A stretch of DNA of 64,000 bases from Gemmataceae bacterium (GTDB taxonomy: Bacteria; Planctomycetota; Planctomycetia; Gemmatales; Gemmataceae). Positions 25,711-34,363 of this stretch are shown here, one piece after another. The first letter of the stretch is position 1; each line of letters opens with the position of its first letter. The notes under the pieces were generated by a model that made no database searches, had not been told where the DNA came from, and saw nothing but the letters and a program-made list of their open reading frames with translations. The position numbers were made by a program, and so were the translations under genes. The stretch spans positions 41,361-105,360 of the forward strand of contig SIAJ01000010.1 in the NCBI GenBank assembly GCA_009691845.1. The letters run 5' to 3'.

Positions 25711-26778
25711 TTACGAACTCGATCCTGCCGTCCGAAGACGATTCCGAAGATAGGTAGCACGCGCTGCGTTGCGGGCCTCGCCGTCGAGCGGTTCACCCAT
25801 CAGCTTTTGCAAGTGGGCTGGCTGAGTATGAATGAAAAGCTCGTTCACGGTCAAGGGCGAAAGATCGCCGACCAGCTTCAGGTGGACGCCGAGACGAACT
25901 GCGGAGAGCAGCTCCATCGTTTCCTCGGAGGTCATCATCGTGGCCGACTGAAGCGTGCCCAGGGCACGAGCGACCTTGTCGAGAATGTTCTGACGGGCTT
26001 CCCGCATCAAGGTCGTGCGTGCCATCCGTTCGTACTTGATGATTTCATGGATGACAGTCCGAATATCACTGAGCGAAGCGACCTCGCTTTTTCCCAGCGT
26101 GATCTGATTGGAGATTTGGAAGAAGTCCCCGAGTGCCCGGCTCCCCTCGCCGTACAGGCCCCGGACGACGAGGTTAATTTTTTGCAGGGCTTTGAATGCC
26201 TTGTCGATCTGCTTGGCCAGGCCGAGAGCGGGCAAATGCAGCAGTACGCTCGCCCGCATTCCGGTTCCGACGTTGGTGGGGCATGCCGTGAGATAGCCAA
26301 ATTCATCCGTGAAGGCGTACTCGACGCGCGATTCAATCGCATCGTCCACGCGATCGATCGTTGCCCACGCGGCTTCCAGTTCGAGCCCGCTGCGCATGGA
26401 TTGCAAGCGCAGATGATCTTCTTCATTGACCATCAGGCTGACGGTTTCCGGCTCGTCGAAGGCGACTCCTCGTGGCCCCTCGAGCACGCCCGCCAACTCG
26501 CGGCTGATGAGTTGGCGTTCCACGAGAAATTGCCGGTCTATCGCCGGCATTGCTGCAACACTGACGTATCTGAGAGGCTGTTCGAGTTCGAGCAGTTCCA
26601 CGACCTCCCTCAGTCGCGATTCGACCTCTGCTTTCTGATGGGGCGTCGCTCGGGTAGTGAATGGCTCGCCGGCCAGGTTGCGTGCCAGTCGGATTCGAGT
26701 CGATACCACGACGTCCGACTCCGGGCCCGAGCCACGTAGCCATTCGCCCAGATGGGAGGTCATGTGGCTAACGTTCAT
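25711..26778 (-). CDS. mcsB: Protein-arginine kinase McsB
   Basis: ATP:guanido phosphotransferase fold enzyme that phosphorylates arginines in proteins; in Firmicutes this marks them for ClpCP. It has 355 residues from MNVSHMTSHLGEW. Motifs: STRIRLARN near residue 27, MVNEEDHLRLQ, CPTNVGTGMRASVL (the catalytic Cys loop) and GEGSRALGDFFQISNQ. Its start overlaps the mcsA-like stop by 11 bases, implying coupled translation; an alternative ATG is at 26763. Confidence 0.93.
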   Translation of the reverse strand: MNVSHMTSHLGEWLRGSGPESDVVVSTRIRLARNLAGEPFTTRATPHQKAEVESRLREVVELLELEQPLRYVSVAAMPAIDRQFLVERQLISRELAGVLEGPRGVAFDEPETVSLMVNEEDHLRLQSMRSGLELEAAWATIDRVDDAIESRVEYAFTDEFGYLTACPTNVGTGMRASVLLHLPALGLAKQIDKAFKALQKINLVVRGLYGEGSRALGDFFQISNQITLGKSEVASLSDIRTVIHEIIKYERMARTTLMREARQNILDKVARALGTLQSATMMTSEETMELLSAVRLGVHLKLVGDLSPLTVNELFIHTQPAHLQKLMGEPLDGEARNAARATYLRNRLRTAGSSS

Positions 26779-27268
26779 GCTCGACTCCCAGCTCCCGGAT
26801 GGCATTGCGAAGTTTCGCGGCCTTCTCGTAGTCCTCGACCTCGATCGCGAGCTTCAAATTCGATTCCAGTTCCACGCGACGGGCAATGGTCAGCCGTCGC
26901 CGGTGTCGTCCGGGCAGTTTACCCACGTGCCGAATCGACCCGTTTTGCACGCGTTCCAGAATGGGCTCGAGCAAGGGCCGAAATACGTCGTAATCGTGAG
27001 GGCATCCCAGCCGGCCCTGGGCTCGGAAGTGTGCGTAAGGCGTGCCGCAGACGGGGCACGTGGATTCCATCTGGACAGGGCGAATGGGCGCGGAGGCTTG
27101 TCCGAACGCCAGTTGCAAAACGGCGGGCACGTTCAGATCATTTGGCGAGTCTGGAATGAGATTCTTTTCTCGAGCACACGCCTCGCACAAGTGCACCTCG
27201 GAAATAGTCTTGTTGACCACTTTCGTGAGATGCACGGATGCCGGGTTTTGACAGTAGTGGCATTTCAT
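26768..27268 (-). CDS. McsA-like activator (zinc fingers plus UVR motif), copy 1
   Basis: A 166-residue partner of the arginine kinase. It starts MKCHYCQNPASVHLTKVV, with paired cysteines CHYC, CEAC, CPVC and a late GCPHDY, the four zinc knuckles of McsA. The C-terminus has a UVR-type coiled coil (LKLAIEVEDYEKAAKLRNAI). It overlaps mcsB. ATG 27268 is used because the first zinc knuckle begins there. Confidence 0.88.
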   Translation of the reverse strand: MKCHYCQNPASVHLTKVVNKTISEVHLCEACAREKNLIPDSPNDLNVPAVLQLAFGQASAPIRPVQMESTCPVCGTPYAHFRAQGRLGCPHDYDVFRPLLEPILERVQNGSIRHVGKLPGRHRRRLTIARRVELESNLKLAIEVEDYEKAAKLRNAIRELGVEHER

Positions 27269-27296
27269 TTCGCGCGGTCCCAGCCAATTCGGTAAT

Positions 27297-27347
27297 GTAC
27301 GCCTCACGCTCCGCGTGAGGGGTCGGCACGCTCCGCGTGACGACTAC
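27297..27347. repeat. CACGCTCCGCGTG element between the two mcsA copies
   Basis: GTACGCCTCACGCTCCGCGTGAGG followed by GTCGGCACGCTCCGCGTGACGACTAC: two neighbouring copies of a short palindrome with flanks like those of the GCACACTCCGTGTGC elements at 10062, 35234 and 54425. Confidence 0.6.
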
Positions 27348-27418
27348 ACTGTTGCCAACTTCTAGATGGCCATTTCACAAGCCACCGGCTACTGCTCACT
27401 CATTCATGAAACGGTCAT

Positions 27419-27874
27419 CTAGTCGCCCTCGATATGTCGGATGCGATCCCGCAGCCGAGCCGCTTCTTCGTACGACTCTTTCAGCACGGCCGATTGCAAT
27501 TCCTTGCGCAGTCGGGCCAGTTCCTGAGCAGAGAATCGCCGCGAGGGGCGGCGTGGTGTCTTCCCCGCATGTCGAGTGGAACTGTGAATGCTCTCGAGCA
27601 GCGGCAATAGTTCGGCCTGGAAAGCCTGGTAATCGTGCGGGCATCCCAGCCGACCGGAATTGCGAAAATCCACGAACTTGGTTCCACAATGCTCGCAGAA
27701 CTTCTCGGTTGAATCGGCGAACTCGCGATTGCTGCCCGGTTTCTTCTTTGGAGCCGTCACGTAGAGATAGTGCTGGGCGCAGTCTTCACAGAGGTGGAAT
27801 TCCTCGAACGCATTGTCTGCGAGAACTTCCGTGATCTGCACGGTTGCCAACTTGACGCAGTGCTGACACTTCAT
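27419..27874 (-). CDS. McsA-like zinc-finger/UVR protein, copy 2
   Basis: A 151-residue paralogue of the downstream McsA-like protein. It starts MKCQHCVKLATVQITEVL, and keeps CQHC, CEDC, CEHC and the GCPHDYQAF knuckle in the same order, with the UVR motif LKESYEEAARLRDRI at the C-terminus. It is followed by the palindromic element and copy 1. The order is copy 2, copy 1, mcsB on the same strand, which suggests a joint arginine-phosphorylation module. Confidence 0.88.
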   Translation of the reverse strand: MKCQHCVKLATVQITEVLADNAFEEFHLCEDCAQHYLYVTAPKKKPGSNREFADSTEKFCEHCGTKFVDFRNSGRLGCPHDYQAFQAELLPLLESIHSSTRHAGKTPRRPSRRFSAQELARLRKELQSAVLKESYEEAARLRDRIRHIEGD

Positions 27875-27971
27875 GGGTGTATTCCCGCAATCCTGTCTGC
27901 GGAAGCCCGCTGGGCTATTCTAGCAGAATCGAATTCCAGACAGCAAGACGCAGCTTGAAACCAAACGCAGC

Positions 27972-29063
27972 TCATTCGACACGAAACTTGGACAACGCGT
28001 TTGTACTCAGTTCAAGCCCATTCCCTGGTTTTCCGAGAGGAGTGAGCTTTCCCCCTTTCGGCATGACCGGATCCGAGAAAGCCGGGGCGAGCCACGAACC
28101 CCACTCGGCCATCGGAACGTTCGGCAAGCCACAAGCCAAGTGCAAGCCGATCTCCGGCAGGCGAAACGGTACGACGGACACGTGATACGCCTCGGCGAGT
28201 GCGACGATTTTCAAGAGCGGCGTGATTCCGCCCAGCCGCAACACGTCTGGCCGAAGGACACGAACTTCACCTCGCTCCAGGACACGGCGAAAGTCATCGC
28301 GATTGTCGAATGACGAACCGAGGGCGATCGGTACTTCCATTCGCTCCGCAAGGCGTTGGTAGCCGATACGGTCTTCCATCGGAATCGGGGACTCGATCCA
28401 GTCGATGCCGACATCGTCCTCGTAGAAATGAGCCATTGCGAGTGCGGTACCCAGTTCGTAGCGGCCGTCTACCGAGATGCCAAGCCAGGCCGACTCGCCG
28501 ATGCCATCGCGAATTTGCTGCACGCGGTCGGCATCGAGTTGCATGTCGCCGCTGCCGACTTCGACTGCGACCCCGAGTACACCCTGCTCCAAAAGTGGCC
28601 TGGCTGCCTTGAGCGTATGGGCCGCGTCCGAGCCCCGGATGGCCAGGTCTCCCGCAAAACAGGCGGCCGCGGGTCGGGCTCCACCGAGCAAACGATAGAG
28701 CGGCATACCGGCCGCCTTCGCTTTCAGGTCCCACAATGCGATGTCGATCGCCGCGTAACTTCGGGCCGCAATCCCCGACCAGCCCGCCGAACGAAATCGA
28801 GTCTGAACCTTGGCGAACAACTTCTCGTTGTCGATAGCGTTTTCGCCCACGACCAAGGGCCCGAGCTCGGCCTCGATCAGGTTGGCAATCGTGCGACCGG
28901 CGACGAGCGAGGAAGTAAAGCCGAGTCCGGTCTGCCCGCCCTTTGTGTGCAATTGAACGGCGACGAAGTTGGTTGCCGTCGGTTTTTGCGGATCGGAAAG
29001 CGACACTCGTTGCCGACTGCTCGGCAAGGAGAGATGAATCGTTTCAACGCGGGTGATTTGCAT
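27972..29063 (-). CDS. Enolase-superfamily (muconate-lactonizing-like) protein with missing active-site residues
   Basis: A 363-residue capping-domain plus TIM-barrel protein related to mandelate racemase and muconate cycloisomerase. Family landmarks: YAAIDIALWDLKAKAAGMPL, SVDGRYELGTALAMA (Asp ligand), IDWIESPIP (Glu ligand), and RVLRPDVLRLGGIT. The expected base KxK is replaced (VAVEVGSGD), and the third ligand position reads IALGSSF, without the usual Glu. Catalysis by the canonical route is therefore doubtful. It is downstream of the liv operon, in the same direction. Confidence 0.85.
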   Translation of the reverse strand: MQITRVETIHLSLPSSRQRVSLSDPQKPTATNFVAVQLHTKGGQTGLGFTSSLVAGRTIANLIEAELGPLVVGENAIDNEKLFAKVQTRFRSAGWSGIAARSYAAIDIALWDLKAKAAGMPLYRLLGGARPAAACFAGDLAIRGSDAAHTLKAARPLLEQGVLGVAVEVGSGDMQLDADRVQQIRDGIGESAWLGISVDGRYELGTALAMAHFYEDDVGIDWIESPIPMEDRIGYQRLAERMEVPIALGSSFDNRDDFRRVLERGEVRVLRPDVLRLGGITPLLKIVALAEAYHVSVVPFRLPEIGLHLACGLPNVPMAEWGSWLAPAFSDPVMPKGGKLTPLGKPGNGLELSTNALSKFRVE

Positions 29064-29190
29064 AGAGTTGGTTTGTAAATTTCTTTTTGGTCTATTTATT
29101 CGCAGAGTTCACAGATGGAAAGAACAGTAGCTGGCTTGATCATGTTTTTTGCATGTGTGCAATCTGCACACTCGGTTGAGAGGAGAGTCC

Positions 29191-29901
29191 CTACTCGCCC
29201 AAATACGCCGCCTGGATTCTCGGATCGTTCAGCAACACTTCCGCCTTGTCGGTCATTGTGATGGTTCCGGTCTCCATTACGTAGCCACGATGGGCCAGCC
29301 TCAAGGCCATTCGGGCATTTTGCTCCACTAACAGCACGGACATACCCTGTCGATTCAGTTCGCGGATCACGTCGAATATCTTCAGCACGATCATCGGAGC
29401 GAGGCCAAGCGATGGTTCGTCCAACAGCAACAACTTTGGCCGTGACATCAACGCACGGGCGATGGCCAGCATCTGCTGTTCGCCGCCGGACAGCGTGCCG
29501 CCGAGTTGCTTTTGGCGTTCCTTCAGTATCGGAAAATACTGAAACGATTTCTCGATGTCCTCGCGGATACCGGGCTTATCGTTTCGCGTGAATGCCCCCA
29601 TCTCCAGATTTTCGAGAACGGACAAACGTGGGAAAATCTTGCGGCCCTCTGGCGATTGCGCGAGCCCGCGTTTGACGATCTCGTGGGCAGGAACGGAGGC
29701 CAAGTCGTTTCCATCGAACGAAATTCGTCCGTCCCGCGCTTTGACGCATCCGGAAATGGTCATGAGTGTCGTCGTCTTCCCGGCCCCATTCGCACCGATC
29801 ACGGTGACGATTTCGCCCGCCTCGACCTTCAAGGAGAGTCCCTTGAGGACTTCAATGGCTCCGTAGCCGGAACGCAGGTCGGTGATTTCGAGAAGGGCCA
29901 T
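29191..29901 (-). CDS. livF: Branched-chain amino-acid ABC transporter ATPase LivF
   Basis: Cytoplasmic ATP-binding subunit. It has 236 residues: Walker A VIGANGAGKTTTL, Q-loop region LAQSPEGRKIFP, signature TLSGGEQQMLAIARALM, Walker B LLLLDEPSLGLAP and the H-loop region LVEQNARM. ATG 29901 shares its A with the livG stop (TGATG), and GGAGGTG lies 6 bases upstream. It is the last gene of the liv operon. Confidence 0.94.
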   Translation of the reverse strand: MALLEITDLRSGYGAIEVLKGLSLKVEAGEIVTVIGANGAGKTTTLMTISGCVKARDGRISFDGNDLASVPAHEIVKRGLAQSPEGRKIFPRLSVLENLEMGAFTRNDKPGIREDIEKSFQYFPILKERQKQLGGTLSGGEQQMLAIARALMSRPKLLLLDEPSLGLAPMIVLKIFDVIRELNRQGMSVLLVEQNARMALRLAHRGYVMETGTITMTDKAEVLLNDPRIQAAYLGE

Positions 29902-30965
29902 CAATGCACCTCCTCTTTGCCGAGGTAGGCTTCGATGACTTTCGGATTGTTCTTCACTTCCAGAGGCGTGCCTTCGGCGATCTTCGCGCCGTAGTCAAGC
30001 ACGGCAATGCGGTCCGAGATGCCCATAACCAGGCTCATATGGTGTTCAATCAGCAGCACAGTAAAACCGCGATCTCGAATCCGGCGAATGAGGCCCATTA
30101 GATCGATGGTTTCCTTCGGATTCATGCCGGCCGCGGGCTCATCCAGAAGCAAGAGTTTCGGCTCGCAAGCCATCGCCCGAGCGATTTCGAGCCGGCGTTG
30201 GTCGCCATAGGGGAGGTTCTTGGCCAGCATCTGATCGCGACCTTGAATCCCGACGAAAGCGAGGAGTTCGTCGGCCTTCGCGGCGAGTTCGCGTTCCTCG
30301 CGACGGGCTCCCGGAAGCCGCAGGCCCATGCCAAGGAACGTTGCCGAGAACTTGCGGTCCATTCCCACCAGGACGTTTTCCAAAACGGTCATGTTCTGAA
30401 AGAGACGAATGTTCTGGAATGTTCGTGCGATACCACCCAGAGCCACGACATCCGTTGTTCGGCGCGAGCGATTCCACAGTGCGAGTGCCCCGAGAAGCGT
30501 GACCAGGAATCCACCGACGAACCCCGTTGTGGCTTCCGATGAACGCACAGTGAGATATTCAGCCGCCGTGCTGGCAGCCTGGCGATAAGAGAATGGGTCG
30601 GTTCGCACCGCGGGCATATTCTCGCGAATCGCGGCCTTCCAAAGCCCATCGGCACGGACAAAAAAAGTCATGGCCAGGAGCCCGGCCAATAATGCAATGA
30701 TGGCCGTTCGGATCAGGATCCAGGCGGATAGAGGTCTGGCCAGGGTGTGGCCCTCGAACAGAACGTGGCCTTCCGTTGGCTCGTAGATGCCAGTCACGGC
30801 ATTGAAAAGGGTCGTCTTGCCAGCGCCGTTTGGGCCGATGACGGAGTGAATCTGCCCAGAATCGACGGCAAGGTCCACCGCGTTGACGGCAACCAGCCCG
30901 CCAAAGCGCATGGTCAGCTTGCGGACGTCGAGTAGTGCCTGCGCTCGCTCTCCCGCTGTGGTCAC
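29901..30965 (-). CDS. livG: Branched-chain amino-acid ABC transporter ATPase LivG with a hydrophobic insertion
   Basis: The second ATP-binding subunit, 354 residues instead of about 255. Walker A is VIGPNGAGKTTLFN (43-56), Q-loop GIARTFQNIRLF (178-189), signature LPYGDQRRLEIARAMA, Walker B LLLLDEPAAGMNP and the H-loop IEHHMS. Between residues 77 and 172 an extra segment holds two hydrophobic stretches (about 82-103 and 148-164) with a polar loop. The start is GTG 30965, overlapping the livM stop by four bases (GTGA). Confidence 0.92.
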   Translation of the reverse strand: MTTAGERAQALLDVRKLTMRFGGLVAVNAVDLAVDSGQIHSVIGPNGAGKTTLFNAVTGIYEPTEGHVLFEGHTLARPLSAWILIRTAIIALLAGLLAMTFFVRADGLWKAAIRENMPAVRTDPFSYRQAASTAAEYLTVRSSEATTGFVGGFLVTLLGALALWNRSRRTTDVVALGGIARTFQNIRLFQNMTVLENVLVGMDRKFSATFLGMGLRLPGARREERELAAKADELLAFVGIQGRDQMLAKNLPYGDQRRLEIARAMACEPKLLLLDEPAAGMNPKETIDLMGLIRRIRDRGFTVLLIEHHMSLVMGISDRIAVLDYGAKIAEGTPLEVKNNPKVIEAYLGKEEVH

Positions 30966-31996
30966 TTGCTCGTCCCTCGTCGTTCTGGAAGCAATCCGTT
31001 CGGGCGGAATCGCATCATCCCAATCAGGACTAGCCCGAAGATCATCAGTCGCCAGTTTGAAAGTCGAAAGGCGGTGTTGCCGTCGGCCGCGGCTGCTTGC
31101 AAGGAGTCGTCGATGATTCGCGACGCGATCTTATCGAACCCCATGAGCAGAACGACGCCCCAAAGCACGCCGGCCCGTGAGCTTAATCCGCCAAGAATGA
31201 TTGCTGCCAAGATAATGATTGACCAGTTGAAGTTGAACGAGTTCTGTGGCTCGGTTGTGTTCGTGTTGTGCATCGCGAAGAGAGAGCCCGCAAGCCCGGC
31301 TACTCCAGCGCCGATGGCAAGTGCGGAGAGCTTCAATCGAGCCGGATTGAGCCCCATCGCTCCGGCAGCCAACTCGTCTTCACGCACGGCGACCAACCCG
31401 CGACCGAGTCGCGAACGCTCAAGGTTCCCCAGGCCGAGGTAGACAATCGCCAGTAATCCCAGGCATAAGTAGTAGAAATGTGGAAACGTCTGCCAGTCGC
31501 CACGGCGGCCCATCGTCCCCTCTGAGACAAAGGGAAGCAAAGGTGGGAAGAGACCCTGCAGAGTCTTCTTCCCGCCGGTGATGTTCTCGAACTCAAGCAG
31601 TACCGTGATGACGATCTGCCCGAAGCCGAGAGTCACAAGTGCCAAATAGTCACCGCGCAGCCGCAGGACGGGTGCTCCAAGAATAAGCCCGACGAGCGCG
31701 GTTCCGAACGCGGAAACCATCATCGCGACTAAGAAATTTGTCTGAAAGGGGAAGATCGAGGTCGTCAGGATCCCGGTGATGCAACAGCCAATGCCGTAGA
31801 ATGCAGCGATCCCGAGATGCAACAGCCCGGTTGTGCCAAGAATCACGTTCAGGCCGAGCGCTAGGATGGAGAGGATCAACAACTCGGTAAGCAGATTGGC
31901 TGGAATCCCCCATTCCGCGAGCGGCAGTTGTGGCAAGACCACCAGCATCGCAAATAGAACGCCACCGGCAATCGCGGAGCGAGAAGGAGGGGTCAT
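30962..31996 (-). CDS. livM: Branched-chain amino-acid ABC transporter permease LivM
   Basis: Inner-membrane permease of 344 residues with about eight to nine hydrophobic segments. Landmarks: LNVILGTTGLLHLGIAAFYG, APVLRLRGDYLALVTLGFGQ, and VREDELAAGAMGLNPARLKL (the coupling helix region) and ISRFPNG-like end (MMRFRPNGLLPERR). It overlaps livH by ATGA and livG by GTGA. With LivH it would form the translocation pore. Confidence 0.94.
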   Translation of the reverse strand: MTPPSRSAIAGGVLFAMLVVLPQLPLAEWGIPANLLTELLILSILALGLNVILGTTGLLHLGIAAFYGIGCCITGILTTSIFPFQTNFLVAMMVSAFGTALVGLILGAPVLRLRGDYLALVTLGFGQIVITVLLEFENITGGKKTLQGLFPPLLPFVSEGTMGRRGDWQTFPHFYYLCLGLLAIVYLGLGNLERSRLGRGLVAVREDELAAGAMGLNPARLKLSALAIGAGVAGLAGSLFAMHNTNTTEPQNSFNFNWSIIILAAIILGGLSSRAGVLWGVVLLMGFDKIASRIIDDSLQAAAADGNTAFRLSNWRLMIFGLVLIGMMRFRPNGLLPERRGTSK

Positions 31997-32952
31997 ACCT
32001 TCTCCCGCGAACGACTGCCAAGTAGTCCGGTCGGGCGGAAAATCAGAAGGACGATCAGCACGCCAAAGATCAGAGCGTCAACCCAGTTGCCCTGTGAATA
32101 ACCGCCGCCGAAGGAGTAAATAAATCCGAGCAACAAGCCTCCGAGAACCGCACCGGGGATATTGCCAATCCCACCGACGACCGCTGCCGTAAATGCGTAC
32201 AAGCCGTTCTGAAACCCCATCTGGTATTCAATTCGGCCGATCTTGAGCGTGTATACGACGGCCGCAAGACCCGCGAGGTAACCACCCACAAAAAAGGTCG
32301 AGGCGATCACCCGCTCGACGCCGATCCCCATGAGTTGGGCGGCAACAAGGTTCTGTGCGGTAGCACGCATCGCCTTGCCCAGGCGTGTGAACTTGACGAG
32401 CCAGGTCAGGCCAACCATGACAGGGACGACGGTAATCAGCACGACCGCGTCCTTCCACTTGAGTGGAACTTCGCCCATCTGGATCAGGGAGTCGTCCGAA
32501 ACGAGTTGGGCCTTGTTTTCCAAACTCAACGGCGATGTGCCAATCCACAATTGCCCGATGTTGACGAGCACAAACGACACGCCGAGAGCCGAAACAAGTG
32601 GGACCAAACGCGGTGCCCGGCGCAATGGCCGGTAGACCGCGCGATCAATCAGGATGTTCGCCCCGCCACAGAAAAACGGCACGATGAGCAACAATCCGAG
32701 AACAATCGCGAAGGACATGCCGCCGGGCGTAACGGTGCCGAACCAACTGACAGCGAGAGCGGTGAGGGTGTAAGTCATCGCGGCACCGAGCATGAACAGA
32801 TCGCCGTGGGCGAAATTCACCAACTCGATGATGCCGTAAACCAGGGAGTAACCAAGGGCGATCAATGCAAAAAGGGAACCCATCACCAGGCCATTAACGA
32901 GCAACTCCCAGAACAGAGCGCCGCCGTTACCGTCAGCCAGGATGGGTTGCAT
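31993..32952 (-). CDS. livH: Branched-chain amino-acid ABC transporter permease LivH
   Basis: Inner-membrane permease, 319 residues from ATG 32952 (MQPILADGNGG); an ATG 12 codons earlier is possible. It has the family signature LIALGYSLVYGIIELVNFAHGD near residue 28, MRATAQNLVAAQLMGIGVER as coupling helix, and GAVLGGLLLGFIYSF. Eight hydrophobic segments are visible. It is the second gene of the operon, behind livJ and a hairpin. Confidence 0.93.
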   Translation of the reverse strand: MQPILADGNGGALFWELLVNGLVMGSLFALIALGYSLVYGIIELVNFAHGDLFMLGAAMTYTLTALAVSWFGTVTPGGMSFAIVLGLLLIVPFFCGGANILIDRAVYRPLRRAPRLVPLVSALGVSFVLVNIGQLWIGTSPLSLENKAQLVSDDSLIQMGEVPLKWKDAVVLITVVPVMVGLTWLVKFTRLGKAMRATAQNLVAAQLMGIGVERVIASTFFVGGYLAGLAAVVYTLKIGRIEYQMGFQNGLYAFTAAVVGGIGNIPGAVLGGLLLGFIYSFGGGYSQGNWVDALIFGVLIVLLIFRPTGLLGSRSREKV

Positions 32953-32987
32953 GTATCGAGAGGACCTTGTCAATAGGGGATAAAACA

Positions 32988-33012
32988 CTGGCCGACCTTA
33001 TCGGTCGGCCAG
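32988..33012 (-). terminator. Hairpin between livJ and livH
   Basis: CTGGCCGAC and GTCGGCCAG pair exactly over nine bases around a seven-base loop. The position, after the abundant binding-protein gene and before the permease genes, fits a partial terminator or RNA-stabilising stem that lowers expression of the membrane components. Confidence 0.65.
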
Positions 33013-33020
33013 AATCGCGA

Positions 33021-34262
33021 TCAAGGTGCGGACGGTTTTAATCCGTTTAGTTCTTTCACGGGTACGAAGTTGCCGTTCTTGATCTCACTGATCGTGAAGA
33101 TTTGAGCGGTCGTGTCGCCGTTCTGATCGAACGACCAGGTCCCGATCGCCCCATCGCTGAAGTTCTTCGTTGCAAGAATCGCCTCGCGAATCGCATCTCG
33201 ATCCTTCTTGTTGACCTTCTTGATCGCAGCTAAGGCTACCTTCGCGGCCTCGTAGCCGTAGACGGCGTAGGCTTCGGGATCGGTCTTGTATTTCTCTTTG
33301 TACTTCTCAACGAAGGCTTTCCCGGCACCCGTCAGCCGCGTTGGGTCTTGGCCACCGAAAGTCACGAAGACTTTTCCTTCGAGGCCTGCTCCAGCCGAGT
33401 CAATAAATGCCTTCTCGTAGCAGCCGTCCGGCACAACGAGCACGCAGTTCGGGATGGTTTTGATCATGTCCTTGGCGACCTGGCCACCCTTCGATTGCGT
33501 TGTCCCACCGAAGTAGATCGCGTCGGGTGGGCCACCCTCACTGTTCTTGATCTTGGTCATCAATGCGCCGAATTCCTGCTGGGCCACATTGATCTTCTCG
33601 TTGCCAATCACCGTCAGTCCCAGCTTTCTCGCACCGGATTCAAACTCCTTGGCGATGCCCTCACCGTAGCGTTCGTTGTCGTTGAGCACGTAGACCCGCT
33701 TCTTCTTCAGTTCCTCGGCAATGAAGCGAGCCGCGATTGGCCCCTGGAGGTCGTCGGTCGGCACCACGCGAGTGAAGTTCAGTTTCCCGCTGGGTCGGTA
33801 AATATCTGGCTCATCCTTGTTGTCCGCATTCTTTTTGGTGAGTCCCGTGGCTGTCGTTGCCGGGGAGATCATGGCAATGCCGGCCTTGTTCAGGATCGGC
33901 ATCGAAACGGCGGCTGCACCGGAGTTGTAAGGCCCGATATAGACCATAACATCCTTGTCATTCACGGCTGCGTTGGCATTGGCCGTCTCGGCCGCGGCGG
34001 TCCACTGGCCAGACGAAGCTTCTGCGTCGTCCTTGTCCTGGAAGAGAATCTTGAAGTCGCCGATTTTGCCGTCGTACTCGTCGATGGCCATCTTGATGCC
34101 GTTGACCATCGTATCGGTCTGTCCCTTGGCCGAACCGGTCCGGGGCAGGCTCGAGACGATGACGATTGTGTTCGCCTCTCGCTTATTGCAGCCGGAGCAA
34201 CCGGCGGAGAATGGGAAGGCGAACGGGATCACCAAAAGGAGATGAAACCAGCGAAAGCGCAT
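33021..34262 (-). CDS. livJ: Branched-chain amino-acid-binding lipoprotein LivJ
   Basis: Type I periplasmic binding protein of 413 residues, probably lipid-anchored: MRFRWFHLLLVIPFAFPFSA is followed by GC, a lipobox-like site. Ligand-binding family features: KGQTDTMVNGIKMAIDEYDG, YIGPYNSGAAAVSMPILNKA, MISPATTATGLTKKN and YFGGTTQSKGG. The second ATG (34262) has GAGGCGG upstream and is preferred to the one four codons earlier. It heads the operon livJ-H-M-G-F. Confidence 0.92.
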   Translation of the reverse strand: MRFRWFHLLLVIPFAFPFSAGCSGCNKREANTIVIVSSLPRTGSAKGQTDTMVNGIKMAIDEYDGKIGDFKILFQDKDDAEASSGQWTAAAETANANAAVNDKDVMVYIGPYNSGAAAVSMPILNKAGIAMISPATTATGLTKKNADNKDEPDIYRPSGKLNFTRVVPTDDLQGPIAARFIAEELKKKRVYVLNDNERYGEGIAKEFESGARKLGLTVIGNEKINVAQQEFGALMTKIKNSEGGPPDAIYFGGTTQSKGGQVAKDMIKTIPNCVLVVPDGCYEKAFIDSAGAGLEGKVFVTFGGQDPTRLTGAGKAFVEKYKEKYKTDPEAYAVYGYEAAKVALAAIKKVNKKDRDAIREAILATKNFSDGAIGTWSFDQNGDTTAQIFTISEIKNGNFVPVKELNGLKPSAP

Positions 34263-34363
34263 CGGCCGCCTCATATGTAGGAGTTTGACAGGTCGGAGTC
34301 GATGTTAGGCGGGAGGGTTGAGAGAGTCAACGGATTCCGCCTGTTGTGCAGGCACGCTCGGTT

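Noticed and set aside
25807..26739. A 310-codon plus-strand open frame
   Set aside because: It is antisense to mcsB, which has all family motifs.
28356..29078. A 240-codon plus-strand open frame
   Set aside because: It is antisense to the enolase-superfamily gene.
30962..30965. The livM/livG junction as a frameshift artefact explaining the long LivG
   Set aside because: The overlap is an ordinary GTGA, and the extra LivG sequence lies inside the domain between intact motifs, not at its start.
33348..34280. A 310-codon plus-strand open frame
   Set aside because: It is antisense to livJ; the binding-protein sequence and lipobox are on the other strand.
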